Assembly: GCA_002917075.1 (NCBI GenBank)
Contig: NTMA01000011.1
Location: forward strand, 496,001 to 560,000
Reading direction: 5' to 3'
From: Hawksworthiomyces lignivorus
Taxonomy: Eukaryota; Ascomycota; Sordariomycetes; Ophiostomatales; Ophiostomataceae
DNA: 64,000 nucleotides
Shown here one piece after another: positions 35,419 through 48,513 of this stretch; the first letter of the stretch is position 1; each line of letters opens with the position of its first letter. Under the pieces are notes generated by a model. That model did no database searches, was not told where the DNA came from, and saw nothing but the letters and a program-made list of their open reading frames with translations. Position numbers and translations under genes: made by a program.

Positions 35419-37430
35419 ATGCCGACCGCACTCCCCCGTGAGAAGTAAGAGCTACCATCACCAAGTGCAAGAATATAACCGAAGCTCTTAAGAATTTCTT
35501 TACTCTATTCAAAATATTCGTTGCCTACTAATTCCCTCCAGAAATGAACTCTCCAAGGAGACCTTTCAGAAACTTGTCTCCTCCGCAGGCTTTACTATGA
35601 AACCAGAGGACGAAGAAGATTACTATAAGCTTGTCAAGCTTCAAGAGGATAATGTGTACGAAGTCGACAACTGGCCGGAATACCAGGATCCACGACTAGC
35701 TCCGCACAGCGCAGTGCCGCTTGCTGAACGGACATATACCGTTCCTGATAAGAAAAGCAACCCACTAAACGCCTGGAGTCATAGGGTATGTTAGTCGAAT
35801 CAGAAAAGCCGAAAATCTGGCTGACTCGATGGTCCACGCTGTCCCAGTTTGAGATAAAAGACGAAAAAGCCGTAGCTTCGGGCATCCTGGGCGGCCGCCC
35901 GGTGACCCTCAAAGACACCGTTGCCGTTGCTGGTGTTCCCCTGACTTTGGGCACACAGCCCTATCATCTGTCCTCCGACGTTCCGTATCCCATCCCAAAA
36001 GTTGAGGGACCCGTGGTGCGCCGCATTATTGAGGCTGGCGGCGTTTTGAAGGGCACCTCTACGTGTGAGAATTACTGCATGTCCGGTGTATCGTGCACTA
36101 GTGCGACAGGTCCAGTGGACAACCCCTGGATGCGCGGTTACTCGACGGGTGGCAGCACCAGCGGAGCTTCGGCTCTCGTAGCTATCAAAGTGGTTCGAGC
36201 GTGGAGAGAAAAGCGCGGGCTGCCCGTGGAAGACTTGGGCGAAGGCGTCGATTTCGGACTGGGCGGTGACCAAGGAGGAAGCATCCGTCTCGTAAGTCTG
36301 CTATACTGCCATATCAAAATTTCCATTTGCGAATTTCTGTTACGTCTCGCTTCGGGTTGTGGCCTGACGTGAAAACAATAATAAAGCCTTCTGCATACTG
36401 TGGCATCTATGGCCTCAAGCCGACGCACGGCCTTGTTCCCTATACGGGCATCGGCTCCCTCCACCCGGCCTGCGACCACACGGGACCGATCGCAGCGTCT
36501 ATTCAGGACGTGGCGCTCTTCTTGTCTGCTATCGCCGGGTGGGACGGCGTGGATCCGCGCAGCACGCCGGCGACGCCGCTACGCGCCAACGTGCCGGCCT
36601 ACCACACGCTGCTCCAAAAGGCCATTGCTGCCCGGCAGGCGGCGGGCGCGTGGACGCTGACGTCCGCGGGCCGGGGCCTGCGGGTGGGCGTCGTGCAGGA
36701 ATCTCTGGCGTCTCCCGCGCTGGACCCGAACGTGGCGGCGGTAGTGCGCGCGGCGGCAGCCAAGTTTGCGCGCCTCGGTGCGGAGGTGCGCGAGGTGTCG
36801 GTGCCGCCGCACGGCCGCGCGCCGGTGATCTGGTCGGCCTGCATGCGCGGCGCCATGGCGGACGTGGCCCTGCGCAACAAGGCGCCCGACCTGCCGTCCT
36901 GCGCGCTGCCGGACCTGGATCCACCGCCGCCGTCGCAGGCCTGGTACGAGGCCCTGACCGCCACCAACCCCTACGTCGTCGCCGCCCTGCTCGGCGGCGC
37001 CTACCTCGGCGACGGCGACCGCTTCCCCCCGCGCTTCCGCAACAAGGCGCTGGCCCACGCCGCGCAGCTGCGGGCCGCGTACGACGACGCCCTCTCCGCC
37101 TCCGCCGCCCCGCCGGACAGCGGAGCCGACACCATCGACGTCCTGCTCCTGCCCGTGACGCCGTCAGTGGCGCCGCTTCACACGGACCTGGCCAACACGA
37201 CCATCCAGGAGAAGCTCGGCGCCTGGGCAAACATTGGCCGGGACACAATGCCGTTCAACATCACTGGCCACCCCGCTCTGGCGATGCCGGGCGGCTGGGC
37301 GCCCACGCCAGACGGCACAGGCAAGCTGCCCGTAGGTATACAGATCGTTGGCCGGCACCACGATGAGCTCGGCGTCCTCTTGGCTGCATCGATCTGGGAA
37401 GTAGGCGGCCTCGGATTGGACGAGGAATGA
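35419..37430 (+). CDS. Amidase-signature hydrolase (acetamidase-like)
   Basis: Four exons (35419-35444, 35542-35785, 35848-36291, 36387-37430) give 585 codons plus stop. The amidase-signature triad is complete: catalytic Lys in VTLKDTVAVAG, the cis-Ser in YSTGGSTSGASALVA, and the nucleophilic Ser in [20 protein letters not shown]. C-terminal FNITGHPALAMPGG and LPVGIQIVG motifs are typical. Such enzymes hydrolyse short aliphatic or aromatic amides to acid and ammonia, and often serve nitrogen scavenging or secondary metabolism. The last exon (especially 36540-37260) is far more GC-rich than its surroundings with almost all third positions G or C, unlike exons 1-3. No frame damage is seen. Confidence 0.9.
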
Positions 37431-38749
37431 TTCTGGTCGACAAAAGTAGGATATAATAGGCGGGCGGCAGAAGAAACACCAGAATTTTACTTTTTTTAAT
37501 TCAAGTTCGACTGTTTTACGCCGGTTTTGAATGTAAGGCCAGATAAGGTGATAAGACGCTGTAGTAGTACTGCATATATGTTTTGACGTCAATCACATTA
37601 CGGTTTTTCTGTTTTAATTGCCGGCTGCATTAATCCATTACATCGCTTATACTTCAACCCGCTTTGCAGCTTTGAGTTTCGTACAGTGGTGGAAGATCCC
37701 GGTATAATTCTACTTTGTTGACTATTTGGTACTTTTTACAATGCCAATCTAGAATGGTGATGACGAGTCTTACACCCCTCAATCTATCATTTTTATTTTT
37801 GCTTTGTGGCAGTATTTATGAGACAATGGTAAGGCTTAGCCCGCTTACAAAGAAAGGAGTACTAACCACCAAGACGGCCACAAGTCACAGAACCAAAAGT
37901 CGAAGGCCATTCGGCACCTAATCAGTTCTTGGCAAAAACTGATCACCGTCCCCAACGTTATTTCTCTCTTCTTTGATTGAAGGAAGCCTTCCTTGGAGTG
38001 AGGTTGCGCCTAGTCTTGCGGTCGGGCGGCGCACGCCTTTTTCGTATCTTCACCAAAATACCCCCAATCAACTTTAAAAAAAGGTATGTTCTGTTGGCAT
38101 TCGACTGAAAAGAGAGACTATACCTCTAATATTTTATGAAAAGCGTCTATTCCCTGCCTAGTTATTAAAAAGAACAAAATTACTAGTACCCTCCACGCCG
38201 CCTCACTTCTTTTATCAGCCTAGAGAGCAGCGTAGACCGGCAGAATCTACACCATTAAAACTCCCTCTATTTCTAACCTGAGCGTTGACCACATCCAGTC
38301 TCACATAAAATACATCAGGTCGGCACCTCCCAGGGATGTCATAGGCCATATACTAGATTACAACCAATGAGTTGGCGTCTTAAGGCATAACCCATAGCAT
38401 AGAATAGAGAAGCTTCAAATAAACGATACCCTAATTCAAGTATTGCACATCTCTCAGCACGTACTGTATCCACTAGAGTTCTAATTTGGCAGGTCTGCAT
38501 GTGCGAAGATCCTTCGTCCACAGAGCGAGCGTCGATAGCTGTTAATTATGGAAAGTTCACGGGTTTTAAACTTGAGAACTCTTGATTGCTTTTACAAAGA
38601 GACCTTATTTCATAACTACACATATCATTCCGTTTTATCGGCCTTTGGAAACGCAATTTTTTTCCCCTGTGGGAGCATCCTAACCAATTGCTCACCAAAA
38701 GAACCCGCTTATGAGCCAATGTTCATGCGTCTTAGCAATTCTGAAAAGT
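37431..38749. other. Intergenic, no supported gene
   Basis: About 1.3 kb with no recognisable coding sequence. It includes a short plus-strand open frame at 37715-37921 without features. Confidence 0.5.
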
Positions 38750-39292
38750 CTAATTCTGAATTCTCAAATTTGTCTTGACGGGTGAGAATCTGTCATACTC
38801 AGTAATAAATTCTTCTGCTTCTTCTCTAGTCCGAAATGCCTTGAAACAAGCATGGGAGTACTTGTTGACTTCGTCCTCAGCTCTACTACACATTGTTAGA
38901 CTTACCCTTTAGAGACTGAAACAAAAAAAAAAATGAAGAAGCATACCCATAAGACTCAAACACTCCACAGCGCTTGCCATTTGCAACGGCATAGAATGTC
39001 AGGTCACCTCCCTTCGGAGCCCGCTCCCGGCTAGATTTATCGCCCAGAAATGGATAGTCTTCGCAGCCGTTATCTTCCATATAGCGTTTTGCCTCCTCAA
39101 ATGTCTGGAATCCCGCATGGAGGGCATTTGAAAAACCGTCAACGAGATTGATAGCTATTGCCCTGCGAATATTAGTTTTGACGAAAATACAAAAAATTCA
39201 AATTCAAGCGTTGAGCAGTACCATGAGGCGCATAAAGCCGGCCCACCTCGACCATAAACCACAGCGTAGTAATTGTTCTTTTTCTTTGCCAT
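38750..39292 (-). CDS. Small protein with two viroplasmin / RNase H1 N-terminal-like segments
   Basis: Three exons (39292-39222, 39162-38947, 38885-38750) give 140 codons plus stop. The N-terminus MAKKKNNYYAVVYGRGGPAL, then CASW, followed by VDGFSNALHAGFQTFEEAKR is the fold signature of the viroplasmin/RNase H1 hybrid-binding domain (YAVxxGRxPGIYxSW...VxGFxxAxxKxFxTxEEA). A second copy begins at FYAVANGKRCGVFESYG and ends YSHACFKAFRTREEAEEFI. This domain binds RNA:DNA hybrids or double-stranded RNA. No RNase H catalytic domain follows, so it is a stand-alone binding protein. The short exons hide it from simple ORF searches. The family is known in fungi and in caulimovirus proteins; this copy looks cellular. 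Confidence 0.75.
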
Positions 39293-39727
39293 CGTCTTAG
39301 AAATTCAAATGTGTTACTTCACAGTCGTCGTGTTGCAGATAATAAGAGGCGGGTGACGAGGTGGCCCGAGGTCGAAAATATATCTTGTTCAAGTCAAAGG
39401 GACCGCTGACTTACGCACCAGTAGGCTTCAATCGTCCCTATCTAATTGGTCCATGATTGTGCGACATAGTAATGACTGGTGAAGATGGGTGCCGTCGGAC
39501 GTGGTATCTTTTGATAGGTAGCCCTAAAATGCGCTAGTCATTACTGAAGTGCAGTTCTTACCACACCATGCTTTCCTGTGTGCCTATGTAGGGTGCTGCT
39601 GAGGTGAATCTCCTAGCGGATAGGAAGACCATAGGGGACGAGAGGCTCTCCCATCTCCATAGTGTCAACCACAGAGGAATGCACTGTCTGGTCGTGTACA
39701 CACCGGTAGAAACTGCTTGGTAACCTT

Positions 39728-39758
<31 letters not shown>

Positions 39759-42700
39759 GGGGCTATCCGGACTGCCAGCTCACTTCGCCAATCATGCCCT
39801 CTCTATTTCTGTCAATGCTTGCGCAAACGTATACTTCGGTGTCCATCCGAGCTCTGCCATGGTGCTATGACCGAGAGTACGATCGTGGTGCTTTATGCTA
39901 GCAGAGGAGGCTTAACTGTTACTGTGCAATATGCTCAGGTCACAAATCGTGTTGACTATTCAAAGTGATTGAGTACTTGGATACTTAGATTGATCATTGA
40001 AGAGTCGGTGCTCTTCCTATCTCAAAGCTCAAGGGAGCGAGCACGCTCTTTTATATATCTTTGGCGATCACACTGATCACCCTCTCGGTTATAATCGAAA
40101 ACAGCGTTCACAACAATCATTCTTCCTTCCGTGATCATCGTGAGCGCATCACGTAACCTAATACATTCTTTGTCTTATCGTACTCCTTCTATAAGTTTGA
40201 ATACACTGTTGTGACCGCAGGGATTGGCGGCCACCCTATTTATGAAACAGGGTCAAATACTTCTTAGTGATTAGCTACAGTCTTTTGCTAGACCGGTGGT
40301 TGCGTTAGAGCAGATAAAAGATAGAGGTTAATAGCATACATATAAGACAGTGCAACTCGTAGAAAACTGTGGGGGACCCGAGATAGCCACTTTCATGAAA
40401 CTTAATCGTTCTCTTCTTGCACCTAGACTCGAGTCTCTCAAGTTCGCTAGCGGTAAATCTAACTTTATTATTTGATTTCTGTTTTTGTCAACGGTCTCAT
40501 GTGTACTCCAATTAACTTGAGATGTATACTTACAAAATTATATCGGCTTTTATTCGATTGCAATCCTGTCTGTCTTATTGCCGGATGAATACCGCTATGT
40601 TCTTGCATATGGTGCGGGGGCCATCGACTGTCATGACAGCTGTTTCCCTGTACTGTTCTGTGATGCTCTGTGCTTCTCTGTGCAAAGGGTCTTAGGGCCT
40701 GTGGCAGCGTGTTTAGCTACTGTGCTTGCTTTAAAATACGATGTTGGATTGGCAGATCTAAAAGTGGTAGGATTCGTCTTTTATATCAAGGTATTCCTCC
40801 TAATGAAACTTAGACGACGAGCGAAACTCTTCTAGGCGCTGTCATGTAAAATGTTATGATTTCTATACAATTTTGTATTGAATTTGCAATTTTGTTTTTT
40901 AAAAAAAAGAGAGAGAGAAGAAAAAGAAAAGAAAAAGAGAAAGACAGAGAAAGTGAAAGAGACACTAGTTTGCAGCCGACCAAGTTGCTTCACTGCAATC
41001 TGCTAGGCGTTATGGATTTGGGGCCACCTCGCTGGCTCAAACAAATTTAATTATCTAAAGAAAAGATTATGCCCCCGTGGCTCGTCTACTAAGCCCATGT
41101 GGTCTTTGTGCATCATGTACGGTCATAACATCTCAGGAAGGATTTATATTAAATATGCGTGGGAGGGTTATAAGAGTCGACTGGAGCACCGTGACATCAT
41201 TTGGGTATAACGAATGTTTCAACAAGCGAGATTAAGAGCCGTAAAAGAAAGGCTGGAGCTGAATGTCCATGCTGATGATAATAACCATAGCATATGATGG
41301 CGGCGAGTGTTTTAGCTAGTCATCCCTTGCGTAGTTCTGGCCCAGACTGAGTGAAATATTTACGAGGCCACTCTTAGAATGGTTCAAAAATGATATGCTA
41401 AATTCATCCACGGGAAAAAAAAGCATTACATAATCAAACCATATAATGAAGAGAATTCTTATTTGCACACGCTACAATTAATAGTCAGTGAGCATTAAAA
41501 GATGGTATGATGACAAGAGTGCGGAAGCTCCTTAGATCGGTGCTCAATAATCGCTATCGCTGAAGAGTTCTTTCGAGGTTTAACCCCATTCCTTCTCGCT
41601 CCGGACGAGAAGAAACAGAATCTTCAGATGTACCCGCTATTCGATCGTTATTCAAGTGCATTTACTATCGTATGCAAAAGGAAGCTATTTTCACGATATT
41701 TGGAATTTAGCTGATCTTTTCGACCCACTCATTATTAACCTACCTCCAAGTTATGTAAAGACCTGACAGGAAATACGGGCCCTTATTACTTGACGGAGTT
41801 TGTTCTAGCTCATTAGTACTCCATACGCTAAGCCCATCCTACTCAAGGCTATCGGCCCGCTTGGATCATTGAAGGATTCTCGAGGGCTTGTTACTTCGTC
41901 CAATATTTATATATGTACGTTGACTTTGCCTGCCGGGCTATGAACCATGCTGTCTTGTCGCGTCACTAGCCAATGGAATGTGAAGCACTGACAATTACAA
42001 TAATGCTGTACGGCTACATTTAGCGCGATATACACGAGTAGGTTCGACACGAAAGATGGAGATGCTTCGTAAGAGCATAAGCGAATCAGTCCAAGGATTG
42101 CTTAGTCCTTCCTTCGCTCGTTCGGCCCACAGCGCAAATTGTCAAAGGTGACTTTGTGGCGCAACCGTGCAGGTGCAACGGTTGTATCGAACCTTTCTTC
42201 GATTGCCGCGTACGTTTATTATTCCGTTCCCGCGGAATCTTTCAGCAGTACTCCATACTCTGTAGGCTTACGGAGTAGATGGTCTACGAGAGACATACCT
42301 ACTTTAGCTAGATCGCCCGCGTGCTTATTTTTTTTAGGCTGACGTTGCATTTTTAGCTGCAGAAATTTGGGTATGAAGATGGGATGATAGAATCATTTCA
42401 CCTGAGCAGAGCATTTGCGCAGCACACCTCGTATTGGCTTGTTTGGCGAAGCAACTGTGTTTGTAGGATGCAGACTAACAACAACGGTATTTGCTGCAAG
42501 CGTATGTGTAGGCAGCCAGGTCAGCAAGATGCTTGCAAGATAATGCAGGTCCCCTAATTGTGCCTCCACGTGGTCTCCCTCGAGATGGCATCTACCTGGT
42601 AAAAGAAGCGCGCTAATCGCGCCGCCACAAACAATAGAAGAACCTCAACGATTCTTCTGCGCACCGCCTGCCCTCCTCTAGATGCGGAATCTATATAAAT

Positions 42701-43993
42701 TGCGTACCTTTTTGTGTGGGGCGCCGCGTCAATAAGCGCCATGAATGACATCGCCGCTGGGCAGTGCCAAAAGCCCCTAAAAACGTCGGGTAGGATTTGG
42801 ACCCTTAATTAAATCCTTCCAGGGGTTATGCTAAGACATTGACGGCAGCTGCATCGGCTAATTCCACTGCTTGAGATTCTTCGAGACGGCAGCTGACGAT
42901 TTACAACTCGTTCCTGGGAGTTGGTTCCTGGATATGGATGATCTTCTAGATGCCTTCATATGCGGGACACGATGGATACCTTTGGCCTGTTTTAACAAAT
43001 CTAGTGAATGTTTTCCTCCTAAATTTTTTTCTCGTAGCGTTTAAGAAAGACACGAATAAGTAAAGAGCCATCAGAGCAAAACACCTCACCGGCCGTTTTG
43101 TGTAGTTCCATTTCATCGTCGAAGTTAGATTTTGGCCATCTTTCACAGTCTTCATTCCTTCATAGTCCTTGCCTTTCGGACAACTCCGTTGCGTACATTC
43201 TCCAGGTCCGTGACCCTGGCTTAGACCGAATGCCAAGCCAATCCCTACAGCCCGCCACCCACAGGTAAAGAGATCCGCATGGGGTGTGCTCCTTGTGGCC
43301 TGGCCCTAATCCACTTAGCGCGTAACAGCGAATACCGAGAGTCATAGATTTGGAATTAGTTTATGTAGCGGCATGGGAGTCCTGTGCATAGTATCGGAAT
43401 CGCTATAAACGTGCGAGTAAGAAACAAGATGCGCGCACGTGGTAGGCGATGCAGACCTCGTTCCTATTTTGTAATAAGCATTTCTCGGTCGTTTGACGGC
43501 GTCTTGGGATCGAATCATCTTGTTGATGGGGCATCCCTAAATCCTCATGATTAAATTAGTCTTCACGTAACGTTTGACGAGACGCCTTTCTGCATCCTAC
43601 GAATGGAGTAGAGTGCCATGCGCGAACCCCAAAATGAGTGGCCTCATCCGACTTCATCGTAGCATGAAGAGCGTAGCTTCTAAGAATAATTGACGACTGC
43701 TGGCTCTTATCGTCAAGTTAGACGATGCCCTGTCAGTTGACAGAGTCTAGCTCGTCGAAGGATGAACCTAGTCGAAGAACGGATTCGTCCATGAAGGATT
43801 CATACACTCTCTTAACCTCTGTCAAAATGGCTGCCGGCGGATTTGCGAGCGCAAGTCGCTATTTCATAGGAAAGAGAAATATAAAAGTCTTGGAAATGGA
43901 CATCTTCAAGGGATCAAGAGATATTTCACAGGCAAGCAGGTTTCTCGATTCCTCAATTTCTCCCAAGCTCTGATCATAGAAGCAATTCTAAGC
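39293..43993. other. 4.7-kb stretch without a supported gene
   Basis: Contains a T12-G25 homopolymer at 39726-39762 and a purine-rich run at 40900-40965. A minus-strand open frame at 42946-43236 (MAFGLSQGHGPGECTQRSCP...) has possible splice signals but no recognisable domain. Several short open frames (40578-40835, 42139-42342) look accidental. Composition is otherwise ordinary. Confidence 0.4.
39726..39762 (+). repeat. Poly-T/poly-G homopolymer junction (T12 G25)
   Basis: Twelve T (39726-39737) run directly into twenty-five G (39738-39762). It could be a real slippage-prone microsatellite with quadruplex potential or an artefact of sequencing or gap closure. Confidence 0.95.
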
Positions 43994-46900
43994 ATGCCAT
44001 CTCTTTGGGCGTATCTGGTCCTTATTGGTGCCATCGGACACGCACTTGCGTCTCCAGGGCAGAGATCACTCTTCCATAACGTTGTCAACAGGAGGTCGGC
44101 AAGTCCTAGTTACCGCGGTCACGGAAATAGTTGTCCAGCGCGCTGCAGCACCACCAGGGCTTCTTATGAGGATTGGTCTCTATATCACAGCTTGGACCAA
44201 ATCCAATCCTGCGATGATGCAAAGTTCATGTTGTTCAACATCTATGATGATATTGACGACTCTATGCTGAATCACCGCATCTATGCCTGCACGGCAAATG
44301 ACACAGACTCCTCCGATATCCCTACGGCTCCTATTGTCAACCCAAATGCCACGAACGTGACATATGAGCTGGGATGGTCAGGAAGCGGCATATTCCAGCC
44401 TTCTGCTGTCGAAAGCATATCTTTGGAGATGAGCAAATACTTTGCCAACGGACATCACAACGACAACGGTGCCACAGTTCTCTTTGCGCAGGCCAACGGT
44501 GCCGCTGCGGGTATCTTCATCGGCAAGGGTCTCAATAAAGAGGATACTGCGGATTTCACCCTTGGATATGTACGCAACAATGTCCAATCTTTTAATACTC
44601 ATAGCAAGAATGTGGCTATACAACTGTGCGGCTCTGAGTATGACCTCGATCATACTTTTGGTTTCATTGTTTCAAGTGATGGTTCTTTCTCTCAAATTCA
44701 AAAAGCGATCCAGGGCTGGACAAAAGGAAACTGCGTGTCATTGAATTCAACCAAAAGCATTAGCGGCCCATTCTATGTCAGCAACGCAGTTATAGCAAAC
44801 TCAAGTTATGCCCTTACCGGTCGCTCCGAGCAGCTCAGGAAGCGTACTGACTGCAAGACCGTCCAGGTCGTATCTGGTGATTCCTGCGGATCTTTGGCCA
44901 CCAAGTGTGGCATCTCAGCCGCAGACTTCACAAAGTACAACTCTGCCTCCAACCTCTGCTCGACTCTTACGCCGGGGCAACACGTGTGTTGCTCGGCCGG
45001 GTCGATGCCCGATTTTACGCCGAAGCCCAACGCCGACGGAACCTGCGCTACATACAAGGTCGTCAAGGATGATACGTGTGCGGCGATCGCCGCTAGCAAC
45101 AGCGTGAGCGCCAGCGACCTGGACAAGTACAACAGCAACACCTGGGGCTGGGAGGGCTGCAGCCGTCTGATGGTCGGCAGCGTCATCTGCCTGAGTTCGG
45201 GCACGGCGCCCATGCCGGCGCCGGACTCGAATGCTGTCTGCGGCCCCACCGTTCCGGGTACTGTAGCGCCGACAAACGGCACCTCCATTTCCGATCTCAA
45301 TCCCTGCCCGCTGAATGCCTGCTGCGACGTCTGGGGCCAGTGCGGCATCACATCGGACTTCTGCACCAACACAACGCTGGGCCCGCCCGGAACGGCCAAG
45401 AACGGCACCAACGGCTGTATCTCCAACTGCGGCACCAACGTCGTCAAGAGCGGCGCGCCGTCCAGCTTCCGAAAGGTCGCCTACTACGAAGCCTTCAACT
45501 TTGACCGCCCGTGCCTCTACCAGGACATCCTGCAGATCGACCAGTCGATAACGAACCTGCACTTTTCCTTCGCCACCCTGGACCCTACCAATTACAGCGT
45601 CATCGTTGGCGATGCGTACAGCCAGTATCAGTTTTCAAATGTCGGTATGCTCCCCAGCTCCATGAAAAAGATCTTGACGATTGGTGGCTGGGCATTCTCC
45701 ACCGACCCAAGCACGTACAATATCTTCCGCCAAGGCGTGACGTCTGCCAACCGCATAAAAATGGCCATGAGTATTGTGCAATTTGTCGAAGATAACAATT
45801 TGGATGGTGTGGATATCGACTGGGAGTACCCTGGTGTATGTGCATCTGAAATTTTTCCCTCCTCCTTCTCCTTAAAATGGCTACCGAAATCAAAAAGAGG
45901 AAAAAAACATGCTCACTATAGCTACAGGCACCAGACATTCCAGGAATTCCTGCGGGCAACAAGAACGACGGCCAAAATTACTTGGCCTTTTTGGTCATTC
46001 TGAAAAATTTGCTTCTGGGCCGGTCGCTATCAATCGCGGCTCCTGCATCTTACTGGTATTTGAAAGGCTTTCCGATTGCCCAGATTAGCAAGGTCGTCGA
46101 TTATATCGTGTTTATGACCTATGACCTTCATGGCCAGGCAAGTTCTCTACGCGAAGATTTATACTGCATTGCAATGCTAACCAGTTCGCAATAGTGGGAC
46201 AGCGACAATGCGTATTCACAGCCTGGATGCCCATCAGGGAACTGCCTCCGCAGCGGCGTAAACTTGACCGAAACAATGACTGCGTTATCCATGGTATGTC
46301 TTCCACTCGAACTTTTTCTCGGCATTGATGTCATGCTTACGGCTTTCTAGATTACAAAAGCTGGCGTACCTTCGAACAAGATTGTTGTCGGCGTCACGGC
46401 CTATGGCCGTTCTTTTGCCATGAAACAAGCCGGCTGCTACACGCAAGACTGCCTCTACACCGGGTCCGCGTCCGTATCAAATGCGAAGCCAGGCGTCTGT
46501 ACGGGCACAGCTGGATACCTCGCAAACGCAGAGATTAATGAGATTATGAACAACTCAAGTCGAGTTACGACGTCTTACGTAGACGACAAGAGCAACACCA
46601 ATATTCTGGTTTACGACCAGACGCAGTGGGTTTCTTATATGGACGACACCATAATGGCCGAGCGGTTGTCGCTGTACAAGGGTCTGCAGATGGGTGGCTC
46701 TACTCTTTGGGCAACAGATCTGCAGAACTATCAAGAACCCCCTTCTTTTGTCAATACTGACTCCTGGAATCAATATAAGCTGGAAATCAAGTCTGGAAAA
46801 CGCCCAGATGTTCAAGGAACGCGGACCGGAAACTGGACGACATTGACATGCGACATGCCCGCCGTAGAAGATTCCACAGATATGACGCCGAAGGAGCGGT

Positions 46901-48513
46901 GGGACGCGATGGACTGTCCAGACGCGTGGAAGGACATTGTCAATACCTACCAGACGTACTATGAACCAAAAGGCGTGCCGTTCTTGGAGGCAGTCCAGCG
47001 TACCATCCGTGGCAACGAGAATTTCAACTGCGATGTTCTAGACGGAAGAAACTGCGACACCACCGTGCCTTGCGAGTTCATTGAGGGCGACGGCACTGGC
47101 CCGGCCGCATACGAAATCTACAATTCATTTGTTACGATACATCAGGTGAGCTGGCAGCCAAGAGACAGCTTTAGAAACAACGTTATTACTAACCATTCAT
47201 CACCCCACTCTTAGATGTACTCACAATACTATGATGCTTTAAATAATGCGTTTAGCGTCGTCGTAGAACCATCTCTCAGTGCCATGGAAGATACATTCGC
47301 CGCAGCTGAACCGGAGAAAGCGACTTGGCTTGATATTGTCCTAGCTATAGTTGGCCTACTCGGCACTGTTGTCACATCGGGATTTTTTAATTCTTGTACG
47401 TACCGCTTTCAGTTTGACTGCTTTAGTTATCTTTCCTTCCCCCCCCCCCCTTTTGTTTGTTTCGCTTTGCTTTGTTTCACTCGCTCTCGGATATTCGGCT
47501 GCTTAACTAACTCTCCTTCTCAGACCTGTCTACCCTCGATACATTTAAGGGCGCAGGAAAACCGTTATATGACAACTTGAAAGACACCAGCAAAGCCTTT
47601 GTCTCGTTCAGCACAAGTCTCGCTTCTGCCCTAGCTGGACAGTACGTTTCCTTGCAATATTTACTGCTGCGACTTCCTCCTGACTGTAATATCTGCTAAC
47701 GCATACCGCAGTGACGGCTGGAGTCCATTGGATCAAGCGTTGTTCTCTCAGAGCATCGGTCAGAGCATTCTCGGCGTATCCACAATGACGGAAATGGCGC
47801 TAGCAGACCTCTTCAATGGCAGCCAAAGCTCGATTGATACGCTCACAAACGTCATCTCCGACGGCAAGCTGATCCAGGGCAAGGGCTCCGGCGCGTCGGG
47901 GAGCGTAAACCTAACGAATGTACCGACCACCACGATGGAGGCGAGCATTGCTAAGTCGCTGTATGCCCTGGCTATCCCGGCCCTCTGGGCCGTCTCGTCG
48001 CAGCACGTTTTTATCGTCGACTCGGGTTTTCCCTGCGACGACCCCCCAACAGATTATACCGTCCAGTGGATGACCACCGAAGACTTGGCTGCGTCTGGTG
48101 CATGCTACAATGGAACGTTGTACTACATCGCCCAGCAGATCAAGAAGAAGTGCTGCAACCCCGTTCCCGCGCAGCTCTCAGAGGGTCGGCCTTCGTGCTA
48201 TACAGGGCCTTGCTACATGGGGGCGGCGCAGGGCATCAACTCTTTGCAGAATTTCGGCAACATCACCAAAGAAGACTTAGTCACCGGCGCTTTAAGGACC
48301 TACGCTCAGAATGGGTATCAAAACCTAGGATCGTCTAGTCTGTCGGATTCGGACGACTCGGACGACTACAACTACCTGGATGGCATAGGCCTGTTCAAGT
48401 GGGACATCACAGAACCGGGCTTCATCACGATGCCTGTCTGCACCGCCAAGCGAGCTGAAGCCGGGATCACGGCCGGGAAAAACACGGATGACCAGACTTA
48501 CCCATGTTTTTAG
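43994..48513 (+). CDS. Secreted GH18 chitinase with LysM and CBM18 modules (subgroup C-type)
   Basis: Seven exons (43994-45835, 45928-46137, 46195-46293, 46351-47145, 47215-47395, 47524-47641, 47712-48513) give 1348 codons plus stop. Order: signal peptide (MPSLWAYLVLIGAIGHALAS), an N-terminal region of about 260 aa, LysM 1 (about residues 288-337), LysM 2 (about 355-402), a Cys-rich CBM18 (CPLNACCDVWGQCGITSDFC, about 437-456), then GH18 with the complete DGVDIDWE active site. A long C-terminal extension has a hydrophobic segment (IVLAIVGLLGTVVTSGFF) and further Cys. Such chitinases resemble the killer-toxin alpha subunit and are implicated in self or competitor wall degradation. The second intron (46138-46194) has a GC-AG boundary. 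No lesion was seen. Confidence 0.92.

Noticed and set aside
36529..37248. Long antisense and alternative-frame open frames (up to 275 codons) over the amidase
   Set aside because: They are low-complexity Arg/Ala/Gly-rich products of the GC-rich third positions of the real gene.
19392..37430. Classical polyketide or non-ribosomal peptide cluster
   Set aside because: Tailoring-type genes are present, but there is no core synthase in the window.
42946..43345. Small Cys-containing gene upstream of the chitinase
   Set aside because: Possible splice signals exist, but no model kept a convincing frame or known domain; it is only mentioned in the intergenic note.
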